Shown here piece after piece: positions 1 to 6,800 of a stretch of DNA of 9,759 nt. Where the stretch lies: contig DATLFI010000040.1 of assembly GCA_035524895.1 (NCBI GenBank), positions 1 through 9,759 on the forward strand, written 5' to 3'. The DNA is from DATLFI01 sp035524895 (lineage in GTDB: Bacteria > Acidobacteriota > Thermoanaerobaculia > Multivoradales > Multivoraceae). The position numbers and the translations under genes were made by a program. The notes under the pieces are model-generated. The model was not told the origin of the DNA, did no database searches, and was given only the letters and a program-made list of their open reading frames with translations. Numbering within the stretch: position 1 is the first letter of the stretch; each line of letters opens with the position of its first letter.

Positions 1-475
1 TGGTGTCGACCTCGCGCGAGATGCGCGCCGCTGGACGGACGCCTTCGGGGAAGTGCTGGAAGTAGGTCTTGTTGATCGCGAGCGCGAGGTGCTCGGGGTC
101 GTTGACGACGAGCGTGCCGCGCGCGGCCGCGAGCTGTCCGACGAGGATCGGCGACGTCTGAGCCCATGTTCGATCACCGAGGTCGGCCGCGGGGTCGTTG
201 CGCAGCATGAGCACGTCCATACCGTCGAAGCTCACAACGCGCCTCTCCCCTGCCTGCGCGCGGAGCTCCTCCAGCAGGTCCTCCCCGGACTCGTAGCTGC
301 GCTTGCTGGGCGAGACCCCGATGGCCTGGACCGCACCGTCCGGCTCGTAGCCCAGGTCGGCGGCGCCGATCATCCAAACCTCGTGCCCCCGCTGTGCGGC
401 GGCGATCGCGAGCCGCACAGTGGTGTAGCCGGCCAGCTCGGTCGCGATGTCGTTGATCACCAGTCCCAACCGCAT
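1..475 (-). CDS. GshB-like ATP-grasp ligase (N-terminal part, cut by window edge)
   Basis: Open reading frame from an ATG at 475 to the window edge with no stop, giving the first 158 residues. The N-terminus (MRLGLVINDI) and spacing resemble the prokaryotic glutathione synthetase N-terminal domain. A conserved LRNDP stretch (residues 91-95) corresponds to the RKDPPFD block of GshB. Residues 122-152 (VVNDPEHLALAINKTYF and following) match the GshB stretch with 'N-P-x-x-L-R-x-x-N-E-K' that leads into the ATP-grasp fold. By family it would ligate an amino acid or peptide carboxylate to an amine using ATP in the cytoplasm, as in glutathione or glutamyl-peptide formation. The ATP-binding and catalytic residues lie outside the window, so activity cannot be judged. 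It is the third gene of the operon, 11 bases after the DUF1704 stop, with a strong Shine-Dalgarno. Given its partners, a dedicated peptide ligase is as likely as true glutathione synthetase. Confidence 0.85.
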   Translation of the reverse strand, partial: MRLGLVINDIATELAGYTTVRLAIAAAQRGHEVWMIGAADLGYEPDGAVQAIGVSPSKRSYESGEDLLEELRAQAGERRVVSFDGMDVLMLRNDPAADLGDRTWAQTSPILVGQLAAARGTLVVNDPEHLALAINKTYFQHFPEGVRPAARISREVDT

Positions 476-480
476 GGTCG

Positions 481-486
481 CCCTCC
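481..486 (-). promoter_or_regulatory. Strong Shine-Dalgarno for the ATP-grasp gene
   Basis: On the minus strand GGAGGG stands 5 bases before the ATG at 475 and directly after the TAG stop of the DUF1704 gene. It fixes the start of the partial ATP-grasp gene and shows that the two genes are read from one transcript. Confidence 0.8.
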
Positions 487-1722
487 CTATGTCGCCGCAG
501 CCATCTCGCGCACCAGGCCGAGCACATCGAGGCTCCGGCAATGCGCCAAGCGCTGCTCGCCATCCTCGTTCCAGAGATACCGGGGCAGCACCGCGGGCTC
601 GACCAGCAGGTCCTGCTCGCGCATTGTCACGACGGCCTCGAGATGGAGCAGGCCGATCTTCCCCACGAACAGGGGCTCGACCTCGAGTCCCTTGTGCAGC
701 CAGGCTAGGACGTCGCGCAGGCCGCGCAAGTAGAGCGCGTCCTTGGTCAGCCCGCCACCGCGGAAGACGCGCAGCGTGACACTGAACGCCAGCCTCGGTG
801 CAAGCGCGCAACGGCTTCGCAGCCGCTCGAACACGTCGACGAAGCCATGACCGTCGACCAGGTCCGCGACCGCGAGCACCCGCGCCGCGAGAATCCGCAT
901 CCGCCCCGGGGACAGCCCGCCGGCCAAGTGCTCCGCGAGCACGCCGAGGCCCTCCTGCAGCGTTTCGTAGTGCGCGAGACCGTCGCGAAACTGGAGTAGA
1001 GGCTGCCGCGAGCCGTTGAAGAACGTCAACACGTGGGTCCCGATCTCGTGGTGTAGCAATGCCGCCAGTCGTGCCTCGCGCATCGTGAGGTCGCGCGCGA
1101 TCTGAAGGACGCCGTGCGACACCCTCATCCCTGACGCCAGCCCGTCGCACAGCTCCACGCCCTGCGGAAAGTCGGGCACCCGCCTGGCGTACTCCTGCAG
1201 CTCGACGCGTGCGCGCGCGAGCACCTCGTTGGCGCCCACCGGCTCCTCCGCCGCCACCGTCGGGGCGGCGGCGAGCAGATCCACGACCTCGCCGGCAAGC
1301 TGGACCAGCGACTCGTCGGCCTCGCCGAAGAGATCTAGGCTCACCTGCAAGAACCCGCTGGTGCCGCGCAGATCGAGCAAGCTCAGCTGTCGATCGACCT
1401 CCCGCTGCTTCTCCGCGAGCAAGGCCGCCACCACAGGGTCCTGGATCTCCAGCAGCGGGAGCTCGAGGAGCCGTCGTCGCAACGCACCGAGATCGAGCTC
1501 GATCGCCGGGTATCGGAACCGCGGCGCGTCCTGGAATCCGCCGCGCTCGAACTCGCGCCAGGTCTGCGCGAGGTCGATTGGTGTCACCAGCTCCAGCCAA
1601 TCGAAGGCTTCAGCAATCCCGCACAGCTCGACGTCGACGCGCCGCGCGGCATCGCCGAGTCGGTCGGGCCCCGAACCGCTCGGGTCGGACCCGGTGCCCT
1701 GGCTGGCAGCGGCGGGACTCAC
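487..1722 (-). CDS. DUF1704 / QEGLA-motif metallopeptidase (MATCAP/TMCP-like)
   Basis: A 411-residue protein starting at a GTG whose GTGA overlaps the stop of the upstream gene; a longer in-frame extension is Arg-rich and off-frame to that gene, so it was rejected. Residues 225-230 are HEIGTH, the HExxxH zinc-protease motif, and residues 256-259 are QEGL within LQEGLGVLAE, the motif that named the 'flavohemoglobin expression-modulating QEGLA' family (DUF1704). In the eukaryotic relatives MATCAP/TMCP, which remove C-terminal residues from tubulin, two His and a downstream Glu bind zinc. By inference H225, H230 and E257 are the ligands here and E226 is the catalytic base. Residues 314-323 (SVTLRVFRGG) and 324-332 (GLTKDALYL) are other family-like blocks. 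No signal peptide is visible, so it is probably cytoplasmic. The length is normal for bacterial members. Its substrate is unknown; neighbours suggest a carboxypeptidase acting on a ligase product. No flavohemoglobin gene is visible. Confidence 0.92.
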   Translation of the reverse strand: MSPAAASQGTGSDPSGSGPDRLGDAARRVDVELCGIAEAFDWLELVTPIDLAQTWREFERGGFQDAPRFRYPAIELDLGALRRRLLELPLLEIQDPVVAALLAEKQREVDRQLSLLDLRGTSGFLQVSLDLFGEADESLVQLAGEVVDLLAAAPTVAAEEPVGANEVLARARVELQEYARRVPDFPQGVELCDGLASGMRVSHGVLQIARDLTMREARLAALLHHEIGTHVLTFFNGSRQPLLQFRDGLAHYETLQEGLGVLAEHLAGGLSPGRMRILAARVLAVADLVDGHGFVDVFERLRSRCALAPRLAFSVTLRVFRGGGLTKDALYLRGLRDVLAWLHKGLEVEPLFVGKIGLLHLEAVVTMREQDLLVEPAVLPRYLWNEDGEQRLAHCRSLDVLGLVREMAAAT

Positions 1723-2528
1723 AACCGCACCAACTCCTCCAGCAGCCCGGGCACGGCCGCGGCGAGCGCGTGGCGCGGCTCCTCGAGCGCTGCGGCGGTG
1801 GCGGACCCCGTCCACTCGTCCATGAAGAACTTCTTGCACTCGACGGCCAACGCGCAGACTCGCCCCGGATAGCGAAGATGGAGCCAGGTCGCAAGGAAGC
1901 CGCCCTGGAATCGCACGTTCTCGCGAACGTCGAACCGCTCGCCGTCCGCCCTCTCCCAAGACGCGAGGTCGTGCAGAAACCTCTCGACCACCGGCGCGAA
2001 CAGAGCGCGATCCAGGCTGCCGGTGCCGACGTTCCACCCAGGGTTCTCGGCGGGCGACGCGGCAGGCGCGTCTTCGCCGTCGCGGCGATGGTTGTAGGAA
2101 TGGAGATCGAGGACGACGACGTGAGCGTGGAGAGCTAGCAACCGGTCGAGGTGAGTCTCGACCATGCGGTAGAAGTCGGTGTGCAGCTCGAGGGAGCGCT
2201 CGACCACGCCAGCGTCGAGCGGCTGCTTCCATACGTCGAGACCCCAGGACTCCGCAGGAGTGCGATAGACGGCCAGCTCGCGCGGCCTGTTGAGGTCCAC
2301 CTCGAAACGAGAGCGCGACACCACGATTCCGGTCTCGGCGATGCTGGCCCACAGCCCGGTCCACGGATCCTCCTCCCGCCGGCGTGTGTCAGAGTCCAGA
2401 GCCATGCAGCCGGCGACCTCGTCCCGCAGGTCGTGCCCATGGTGCAGAGCCACTGCCACGAGAGGCGCGTCGCCGTTCCAGGAGATCCAGGGTGGTGGAG
2501 TCGACAAAGGAGAGCTCCGAAAGTACAC
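1719..2528 (-). CDS. N-formylglutamate amidohydrolase-like protein
   Basis: With the GTG at 2528 the protein has 269 residues. Family features: an N-terminal PLVAVALHHGHDLR block (22-35), EDPWTG (53-58), RFEVDLNR (74-81), DLHSYNHRR (141-149), NPGWNVGTG (162-170) and a C-terminal Glu in AVECKKFFMDEWTG (228-241). These fit the N-formylglutamate amidohydrolase family, metal-dependent enzymes that cleave the amide of N-formylglutamate or related N-acyl amino acids. No histidine-degradation (hut) genes are nearby, so a role in histidine catabolism is unlikely; the partners are a DUF1704 peptidase and an ATP-grasp ligase. It is the first gene of the operon and overlaps the next by GTGA. The start is uncertain. 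A TTG at 2507 has GGAG 7 bases upstream (262 residues). An ATG at 2678 would add 50 residues of Pro/Arg/Gly-rich sequence unlike the family. A strong Shine-Dalgarno with ATG at 2565 lies in another frame, so a frameshift near the N-terminus is possible. Confidence 0.88.
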   Translation of the reverse strand: MYFRSSPLSTPPPWISWNGDAPLVAVALHHGHDLRDEVAGCMALDSDTRRREEDPWTGLWASIAETGIVVSRSRFEVDLNRPRELAVYRTPAESWGLDVWKQPLDAGVVERSLELHTDFYRMVETHLDRLLALHAHVVVLDLHSYNHRRDGEDAPAASPAENPGWNVGTGSLDRALFAPVVERFLHDLASWERADGERFDVRENVRFQGGFLATWLHLRYPGRVCALAVECKKFFMDEWTGSATAAALEEPRHALAAAVPGLLEELVRL

Positions 2529-2571
2529 GCTCGGATGTGGCGCAAGACCCCTCCCCTTGGCCCATTGCGGG

Positions 2572-2577
2572 CTCCTT
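2572..2577 (-). promoter_or_regulatory. Strong Shine-Dalgarno before an off-frame ATG (2565)
   Basis: AAGGAG on the minus strand lies 6 bases before an ATG at 2565. That frame reads MGQGEGSCATSERVLSELSF and on through DSTTLDLLER, then becomes Arg/Gly-rich and stops after just under 60 codons, overlapping the amidohydrolase N-terminus in a different frame. It may be a leader ORF coupled to the amidohydrolase, the true N-terminus separated by a frameshift, or chance. It is the best Shine-Dalgarno in the region. Confidence 0.35.
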
Positions 2578-2790
2578 GCGAGGGACGGACCTGGGAGCAG
2601 GCGAGCGCTACCGCACGCTCGACCTGGAGTAGCAATCCACGCGCCAGGTGCACCGAGGCGCGGGACTGCCGCCGGCATGCACCTAGCTCAGCTCGTGGTC
2701 GCAGAACGCCGTGCCGGCAGGATCCAGGGGCACTTGACTCCGCCGAGGTCCGCCGTTGGACGCGTGGTCGACCGGCCGGCGACACCCTCC

Positions 2791-2803
2791 GAGGTGACAC
2801 CTC
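2791..2803. promoter_or_regulatory. 13-base palindrome, possible operator
   Basis: GAGGTG-A-CACCTC is a perfect inverted repeat of 6-base arms around one base. It is in the intergenic gap, 14 bases before the ATG of the 34-codon ORF and about 260 bases upstream of the three-gene operon. No regulator gene adjoins it, so function is conjecture. Confidence 0.25.
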
Positions 2804-2816
2804 TGGGCGAACCGAC

Positions 2817-2921
2817 ATGAACGAGCAAGCTTGGCTACGATGGGACGAGCTCGAGCTACTCTGGCGCGTCCTGGTCGCGATGGTGGAGCGTGCGCCTGAC
2901 TCCCGCGAGCGCAGCGACTAG
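2817..2921 (+). CDS. Possible 34-residue peptide
   Basis: An ATG-to-TAG frame starting MNEQAWLRWDELELLWRVLV and ending with a hydrophilic, charged tail. Residues 6-24 would form a plausible amphipathic helix with Trp/Leu/Val on one side and Glu/Asp/Arg on the other. Upstream sequence in the same frame is Arg-rich and unlike a protein. The ribosome site is weak (GGGCGA 6 bases before ATG). It sits head-to-head with the amidohydrolase-DUF1704-ATP-grasp operon, with a palindrome just before it. I do not recognise a family; it may be a chance ORF. Confidence 0.2.
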   Translation: MNEQAWLRWDELELLWRVLVAMVERAPDSRERSD

Positions 2922-2943
2922 GATCGAGGCGGCGTACCCGGTG

Positions 2944-3915
2944 TCAGGCGGCCGTGGCGGGGCTGGTGGCGACCTCCCACCCGTAGTCGACGTAGCTCCA
3001 GCTCACCTCGTCGCCCCGGAACTCGAGCAGCGCGTAGCCTTCCTCGAAGCCGTCGCGCAGGCCGTCCCACCAGTTGCCGGAGACGGCACCGATGTTCGAG
3101 AACTCGATGCCCTTGTAGCGGAAGGTCTCGACGATGTGGAGGTGCCCGGCGAGCGCTAGCTTCACGGGGTGCCGGAGCAAGATCTCGGCTACCTGGTGGC
3201 TGTTGACGACGGCGACGCCGGGGGGGATGCCCTGCTCGGTACCGCGACGCCACTCGATGTAGTTCGAGAACAGCGGGATGTGGCCGATCACCACGGTCGG
3301 CCGGTTCGCAGCGGCGAGGTCGTCGGCGAGCCAGGCGAGCTGCTCTTCGTCGACGAACCCGCGGTAGCCGCGCTCGACGATGCCGATGGTGTCGAGGATC
3401 ACGAAGTGCCAGCGCTCGTGGTCGAACGAGTGGTACGGCTTCTCGAGACCGAAGCGCTGCTGGTAGTAGGCCTTGCCGTAGAGTGGGTCGGTAGGCGACA
3501 TGCCGCTCGACTCGTAGACCCCGAGACAGTCGTGGTTACCGATGGTGTGGTGCACCGGCACCTTGACGGTCGCCAGGCCGCGATCGAAGAGGTCGTACTG
3601 CGCGTCGGCGCGCGCCCGGTCCGTCTCGAGGATGTCGAACGCGAGGTCGCCGCCGGTGATCAAGAGCTCGGGGGGCCGGCGCGGCGACATGGCGTGGCCG
3701 ACCGCGTCGACGAATCCCCGCGCGGCCTCCTTCTGGTCGAACACGTGGGGGTCGGAGAGGAACGCCGCGGTGAAGTCGGGCTTGCCTCCCCGCGCTCTCG
3801 GCGGGCCTCGCCGCGCTCGCGGCCGGCGAGCGGCGCCGCGCGCCGCGGAGCCGTGCAACATCGCGCCCGCCGCGCCCAGGCTGGCCATCCGTACCAGATC
3901 CCGTCGTGACCACAT
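2944..3915 (-). CDS. Tat-exported calcineurin-like metallophosphoesterase
   Basis: A 323-residue protein. The N-terminus MWSRRDLVRM followed by ASLGAAGAMLHGSAARGA is a twin-arginine signal (RR plus short hydrophobic stretch and Ala-rich cleavage region), so the mature enzyme is probably periplasmic. All metallophosphatase blocks are present in order: DPH (D55, H57), GGD (D90), GNHD (N127, H128), GH (H212) and GHLH (H258, H260). These bind a two-metal centre that hydrolyses phosphomono- or diesters; the substrate cannot be told from sequence. Residues 31-44 form an Arg/Pro/Gly-rich linker of low complexity. The start was set at 3915 because AGGAG lies 5 bases upstream; a TTG at 3930 is less likely and would overlap that site. 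The gene follows the ADOP permease on the same strand after 88 bases holding a tandem palindrome, so it may have its own promoter. Confidence 0.93.
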   Translation of the reverse strand: MWSRRDLVRMASLGAAGAMLHGSAARGAARRPRARRGPPRARGGKPDFTAAFLSDPHVFDQKEAARGFVDAVGHAMSPRRPPELLITGGDLAFDILETDRARADAQYDLFDRGLATVKVPVHHTIGNHDCLGVYESSGMSPTDPLYGKAYYQQRFGLEKPYHSFDHERWHFVILDTIGIVERGYRGFVDEEQLAWLADDLAAANRPTVVIGHIPLFSNYIEWRRGTEQGIPPGVAVVNSHQVAEILLRHPVKLALAGHLHIVETFRYKGIEFSNIGAVSGNWWDGLRDGFEEGYALLEFRGDEVSWSYVDYGWEVATSPATAA

Positions 3916-3920
3916 CGCCA

Positions 3921-3925
3921 CTCCT
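3921..3925 (-). promoter_or_regulatory. Shine-Dalgarno deciding the phosphoesterase start
   Basis: AGGAG on the minus strand, 5 bases before the ATG at 3915. It places the start right at the twin-arginine signal and argues against the upstream TTG at 3930. Confidence 0.7.
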
Positions 3926-3949
3926 CCCAAGAGGCGAGCTCCCGTCGCT

Positions 3950-3973
3950 CTACCTGTAGCCCTACCTGTAGCC
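3950..3973. repeat. Tandem 12-base repeat of a palindrome (possible operator)
   Basis: Two adjacent exact copies of CTACCTGTAGCC. Each copy contains CTAC-CT-GTAG, an inverted repeat with 4-base arms, so two dyads lie 12 bases apart, just over one helical turn. The pair is 35-58 bases upstream of the phosphoesterase ATG and downstream of the permease stop. It is flanked by 6-base complementary arms, gaggcg (3931-3936) and cgcctc (3973-3978), which could also form a stem. An operator or an RNA element is inferred; no T-run suggests a terminator. Confidence 0.45.
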
Positions 3974-4003
3974 GCCTCGCGCCCGATGCTAACGCGGGAC
4001 AGC

Positions 4004-6793
4004 TCACTCAGCGCGAAGGGCCTCGACCGGATCGATACGGGTCACCCGCCGAGCCGGCAAGTAGCTGGCCACCACCGCCACGACCGACAGAAACCCTGCG
4101 GCGGCCGCCAGCGTCGACGGGTCGGCGGGGCGCACGTTGAATAGAAAGGCCTCGACGCCGCGCGCCACGAACGCCGCCGCGACGAGTCCGAGCAGCACCC
4201 CGGCCGCAGCGGTGGCAACGCCGCGGCGCAACACCATCCGCTCGAGTTGCCCGATGCCGGCGCCGAGCGCGAGCCGGATGCCGAGCTCGCGGTCTCGCTG
4301 CACGGCCCAGGAGGCGACGACGCCGTAAGTCCCGGCCATCGCCAGCAGCAGCGCGACACCCGCGAAGCCGAGCAGCAGAGCCGCCAGCGCGCGCGTGTCG
4401 CCGAGCGCGTCGAGGCCCAGGCTCTCGACCGTGCTCACCGCCGCGAGCGCCAGCGCCGGGTCCATCGCAGCGAGCTCGCTGCGGATCGCCGGCACCTGGT
4501 CGAGCGCGTCGCCCGTGGCGCGCACGACCAGGCTGGCTTGTCCGTCGGGCTGCTGCCGTTGCGAGACGTAGGCCTCCGCGATCACACCTTCCGCGGGATG
4601 GTTGTAGAGCACATCACCGACCACGCCGATCACCTCGGCGGTGCTGCCCTCGGGCGTGAGCCCGATCCCGAGCCCGAGCCGTCGACCCACCACCGCGTCC
4701 GGGCCGATCCCGTCGAAGAGCTTCCGCGCCGCGGTCTCGTTGATCACCAGCGCCGGCGGGGAGTCGGCTCGATCCTGCGCGCCGAACGTGCGCCCCGCGA
4801 GCAGGGGCACGCCCAGGGTGCGGAAGTGGCCATCGGACACCGAATCGACACCGATGTCGGGTCGCTCGCTGTGGGCGAGAGGCGGCCGACCCGAGATCTC
4901 GCGCACCCCGGTGATCCACCAATGCCCGCCGAGTGGCGCCAGACCCAACGAAGCGGACTCGACCCCTGGCAGGGCCTCCACCCGCTCGCGGAATCGCTCG
5001 TGGAAGCCGGCTGCGTCGGCGACCCAGGCGCTCTCGCGCGGGAGCTGGTACTTGATCGTCAGCAGCCCGCGCGGGTCGAAGCCGACAGGGACGCTCCGCA
5101 GCTCGAACAGGCTGCGCACGAGCAGGCCCGCCGCGACCAGGAACACGACCGCGAGCGCGACCTGGGCCGCCACGAGGCCTTCGCGTAGCCAGCTGCCACG
5201 CGGCCCGGTCGCTCCGGCAGCGGCCGCCGCGCGTGCCAGGCTTCCGGCGCGCCGACCCGAGACCCACAGCGCCGGCACGACGCCGAACGCCAGCCCCGCG
5301 ACGACAGCGACAGCAAAGTGGAAAACGAACCCCGCCAGGCCCACCTGCAGGCTGCCCGCGTCGGCGTAGAAGAGGCCCGCCTCCCCAGCCTGGAAGGCTT
5401 CGGGCCACAGAGCAGAAAAGCCGGAGCGGGCGGGCACGTAGAGCAGCAGACCCAGCGCGCCCCCCAGCAAGCCGAGCAGCAGGCTCTCCATTCCGAGCGA
5501 GCGCACGAGCCTCCAGCGTGCGGCGCCGAGCGCTCGCCGCACTGCCACCTCGCGCACGCGTGAGCTGGCGCGTGCGAGCTGGAGCGCCGCGAGGTTGGCA
5601 CAGGCGATGACCAGCACCAGCAGCGACGCCACGGTGAGCACCATTACCGCACGGCCCGCATTGGGATTGCGTCGCGCCTCGAGCAGAGGACGTAAGTCCG
5701 CCGACCAGGTCGCCGAGCCGACCTCCTCGTCGACGAGGGTGCTGGCGATGTGATCGCCGATCCGGTGCATCGCAGGCCGCGCGTCGTCGAAGGTGCCCTC
5801 GACCGGCAGGCGACCGAGCACGAAGAACCAGTGTGCCTGTTCCCAGGTCAGGAGCCTGGGATTCGCGACCAAGCCGACCGACTCGAACGTCAGCCAGGCC
5901 TGGGCTCGACCCGTGAGGCCCTGGAACCCGGCAGGCGCGACGCCGGCCACCACCACCGGCTTGCCGTCGATCTGGACGGGCGCGCCGATCAGGTCGGCGG
6001 CGCCGCCGTAGCGCGAGTCGAAGAGCCCGCGCGAGAGCACGATCGCAGGCTCGGCGGTCGGCTCGTGGGGCAGCGTCGCGCCGAGATCCGGTCGCACGCC
6101 GAGGAGCTCGAAGTACCCGGGCGACACGATTTCGATCCGCACCCGCTCCGGCTCGCCGTGCGAGCTCAGCGTGCCCTCCCGGGAGGTGTAGCCGACGGTG
6201 GCCTCGAAGGGATTCTCCGGACTCCGCAGCAGCTCCTGGAACTTGGGGTACGACCAGGGCAGGCGCTGCGGCTCATCCCAGTCCGGGGCCGGCACGCCGC
6301 CGCTGACCTGAAGGGTGCCTCCGCCGTCCCGCACTGTGAGGTCGACCACCGCGAGGCGCTCGACATGCGGGAACGCCGGCTCGGCCAGCACCGTCGCCCG
6401 CAGGGTCGAGAACGCGGCGCCGTTCGCGCCGATGCCGAGCGCCAGCACCAGGGCGCCGCACGCGGTGAACACCGGAGCGCGCGCGAGGGATCGGATCGCG
6501 GCGCGCAAGTCGCCGCCGAGGCCGCTGGTCCACATGGTCTCTCCTCCCCGACTGCGTTGCGCCACGCGGTATCGATCGTGAGAATTTCCCAGACGCTCGC
6601 GCAGTGCGGCCCTCAGCACGTCGAACAGCGCGTGCAGCATCAACGCGAGCCGCGCGGGGCGACCGTGCCGCCGCTCGTACAAGCGCTCGAGGTCGGCGCG
6701 CATCTCCGGCGCGAAGCGGTGCCGGAGGCGCCTGGGAAAGGCCAGGAGCGCGAGATCGTAGAGGCGGAGGGCCAGCCTGGGTCGCGGGTTCAT
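4004..6793 (-). CDS. ADOP-family MacB/FtsX-type ABC permease (orphan)
   Basis: A 929-residue membrane protein. Residues 1-75 form the small cytoplasmic domain typical of ADOP proteins (LYDLALLAFPRRLRHRF, then ALFDVLRAALRERL). Next come a first transmembrane helix (about 109-131), a MacB-type periplasmic domain (about 135-375) and a first FtsX core with helices near 385-408, 434-455 and 485-510, including the motif REVAVRRALGA. A helix at 538-560, a second periplasmic domain (565-790) and a second FtsX core (about 800-915; RELGIRLALGA) follow. It ends in RIDPVEALRAE, the usual MacB/FtsX terminus. This duplicated layout is that of the acidobacterial duplicated orphan permeases. No ABC ATPase lies beside it, as expected for 'orphan' members. 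Its substrate is unknown. The ATG at 6793 was preferred over a TTG at 6823 inside padR. It follows padR by 7 bases and is surely co-transcribed. Confidence 0.94.
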   Translation of the reverse strand: MNPRPRLALRLYDLALLAFPRRLRHRFAPEMRADLERLYERRHGRPARLALMLHALFDVLRAALRERLGNSHDRYRVAQRSRGGETMWTSGLGGDLRAAIRSLARAPVFTACGALVLALGIGANGAAFSTLRATVLAEPAFPHVERLAVVDLTVRDGGGTLQVSGGVPAPDWDEPQRLPWSYPKFQELLRSPENPFEATVGYTSREGTLSSHGEPERVRIEIVSPGYFELLGVRPDLGATLPHEPTAEPAIVLSRGLFDSRYGGAADLIGAPVQIDGKPVVVAGVAPAGFQGLTGRAQAWLTFESVGLVANPRLLTWEQAHWFFVLGRLPVEGTFDDARPAMHRIGDHIASTLVDEEVGSATWSADLRPLLEARRNPNAGRAVMVLTVASLLVLVIACANLAALQLARASSRVREVAVRRALGAARWRLVRSLGMESLLLGLLGGALGLLLYVPARSGFSALWPEAFQAGEAGLFYADAGSLQVGLAGFVFHFAVAVVAGLAFGVVPALWVSGRRAGSLARAAAAAGATGPRGSWLREGLVAAQVALAVVFLVAAGLLVRSLFELRSVPVGFDPRGLLTIKYQLPRESAWVADAAGFHERFRERVEALPGVESASLGLAPLGGHWWITGVREISGRPPLAHSERPDIGVDSVSDGHFRTLGVPLLAGRTFGAQDRADSPPALVINETAARKLFDGIGPDAVVGRRLGLGIGLTPEGSTAEVIGVVGDVLYNHPAEGVIAEAYVSQRQQPDGQASLVVRATGDALDQVPAIRSELAAMDPALALAAVSTVESLGLDALGDTRALAALLLGFAGVALLLAMAGTYGVVASWAVQRDRELGIRLALGAGIGQLERMVLRRGVATAAAGVLLGLVAAAFVARGVEAFLFNVRPADPSTLAAAAGFLSVVAVVASYLPARRVTRIDPVEALRAE

Positions 6794-6800
6794 CGGGAAG

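Larger units (their letters stand above)
2529..2943. other. Gap without a convincing large gene, upstream of the three-gene operon
   Basis: Both strands are open in places, but the translations are Arg/Pro/Gly-rich shadow-like sequence. The stretch must contain the promoter of the minus-strand operon, although I cannot point to clear -35/-10 boxes. It holds a 13-base palindrome (2791-2803), a 34-codon plus-strand ORF (2817-2921) and a minus-strand Shine-Dalgarno plus ATG (2577-2563). No T-rich hairpin terminator is seen after the phosphoesterase stop at 2944. Confidence 0.5.

Noticed and set aside
53..733. 226-codon plus-strand ORF at the left end
   Set aside because: Antisense to both the ATP-grasp and DUF1704 genes, which have strong family motifs and a good ribosome site between them.
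1723..2364. N-terminal extension of the DUF1704 frame
   Set aside because: This part overlaps the amidohydrolase gene in another frame and is Arg/Ser-rich; the GTGA overlap at 1722 gives a normal-length protein.
3785..3845. GC-rich repetitive stretch in the phosphoesterase gene, considered as a frameshift or insertion
   Set aside because: The reading frame stays open and places an Arg/Pro/Gly linker between the Tat signal and the catalytic domain, which is common and harmless.
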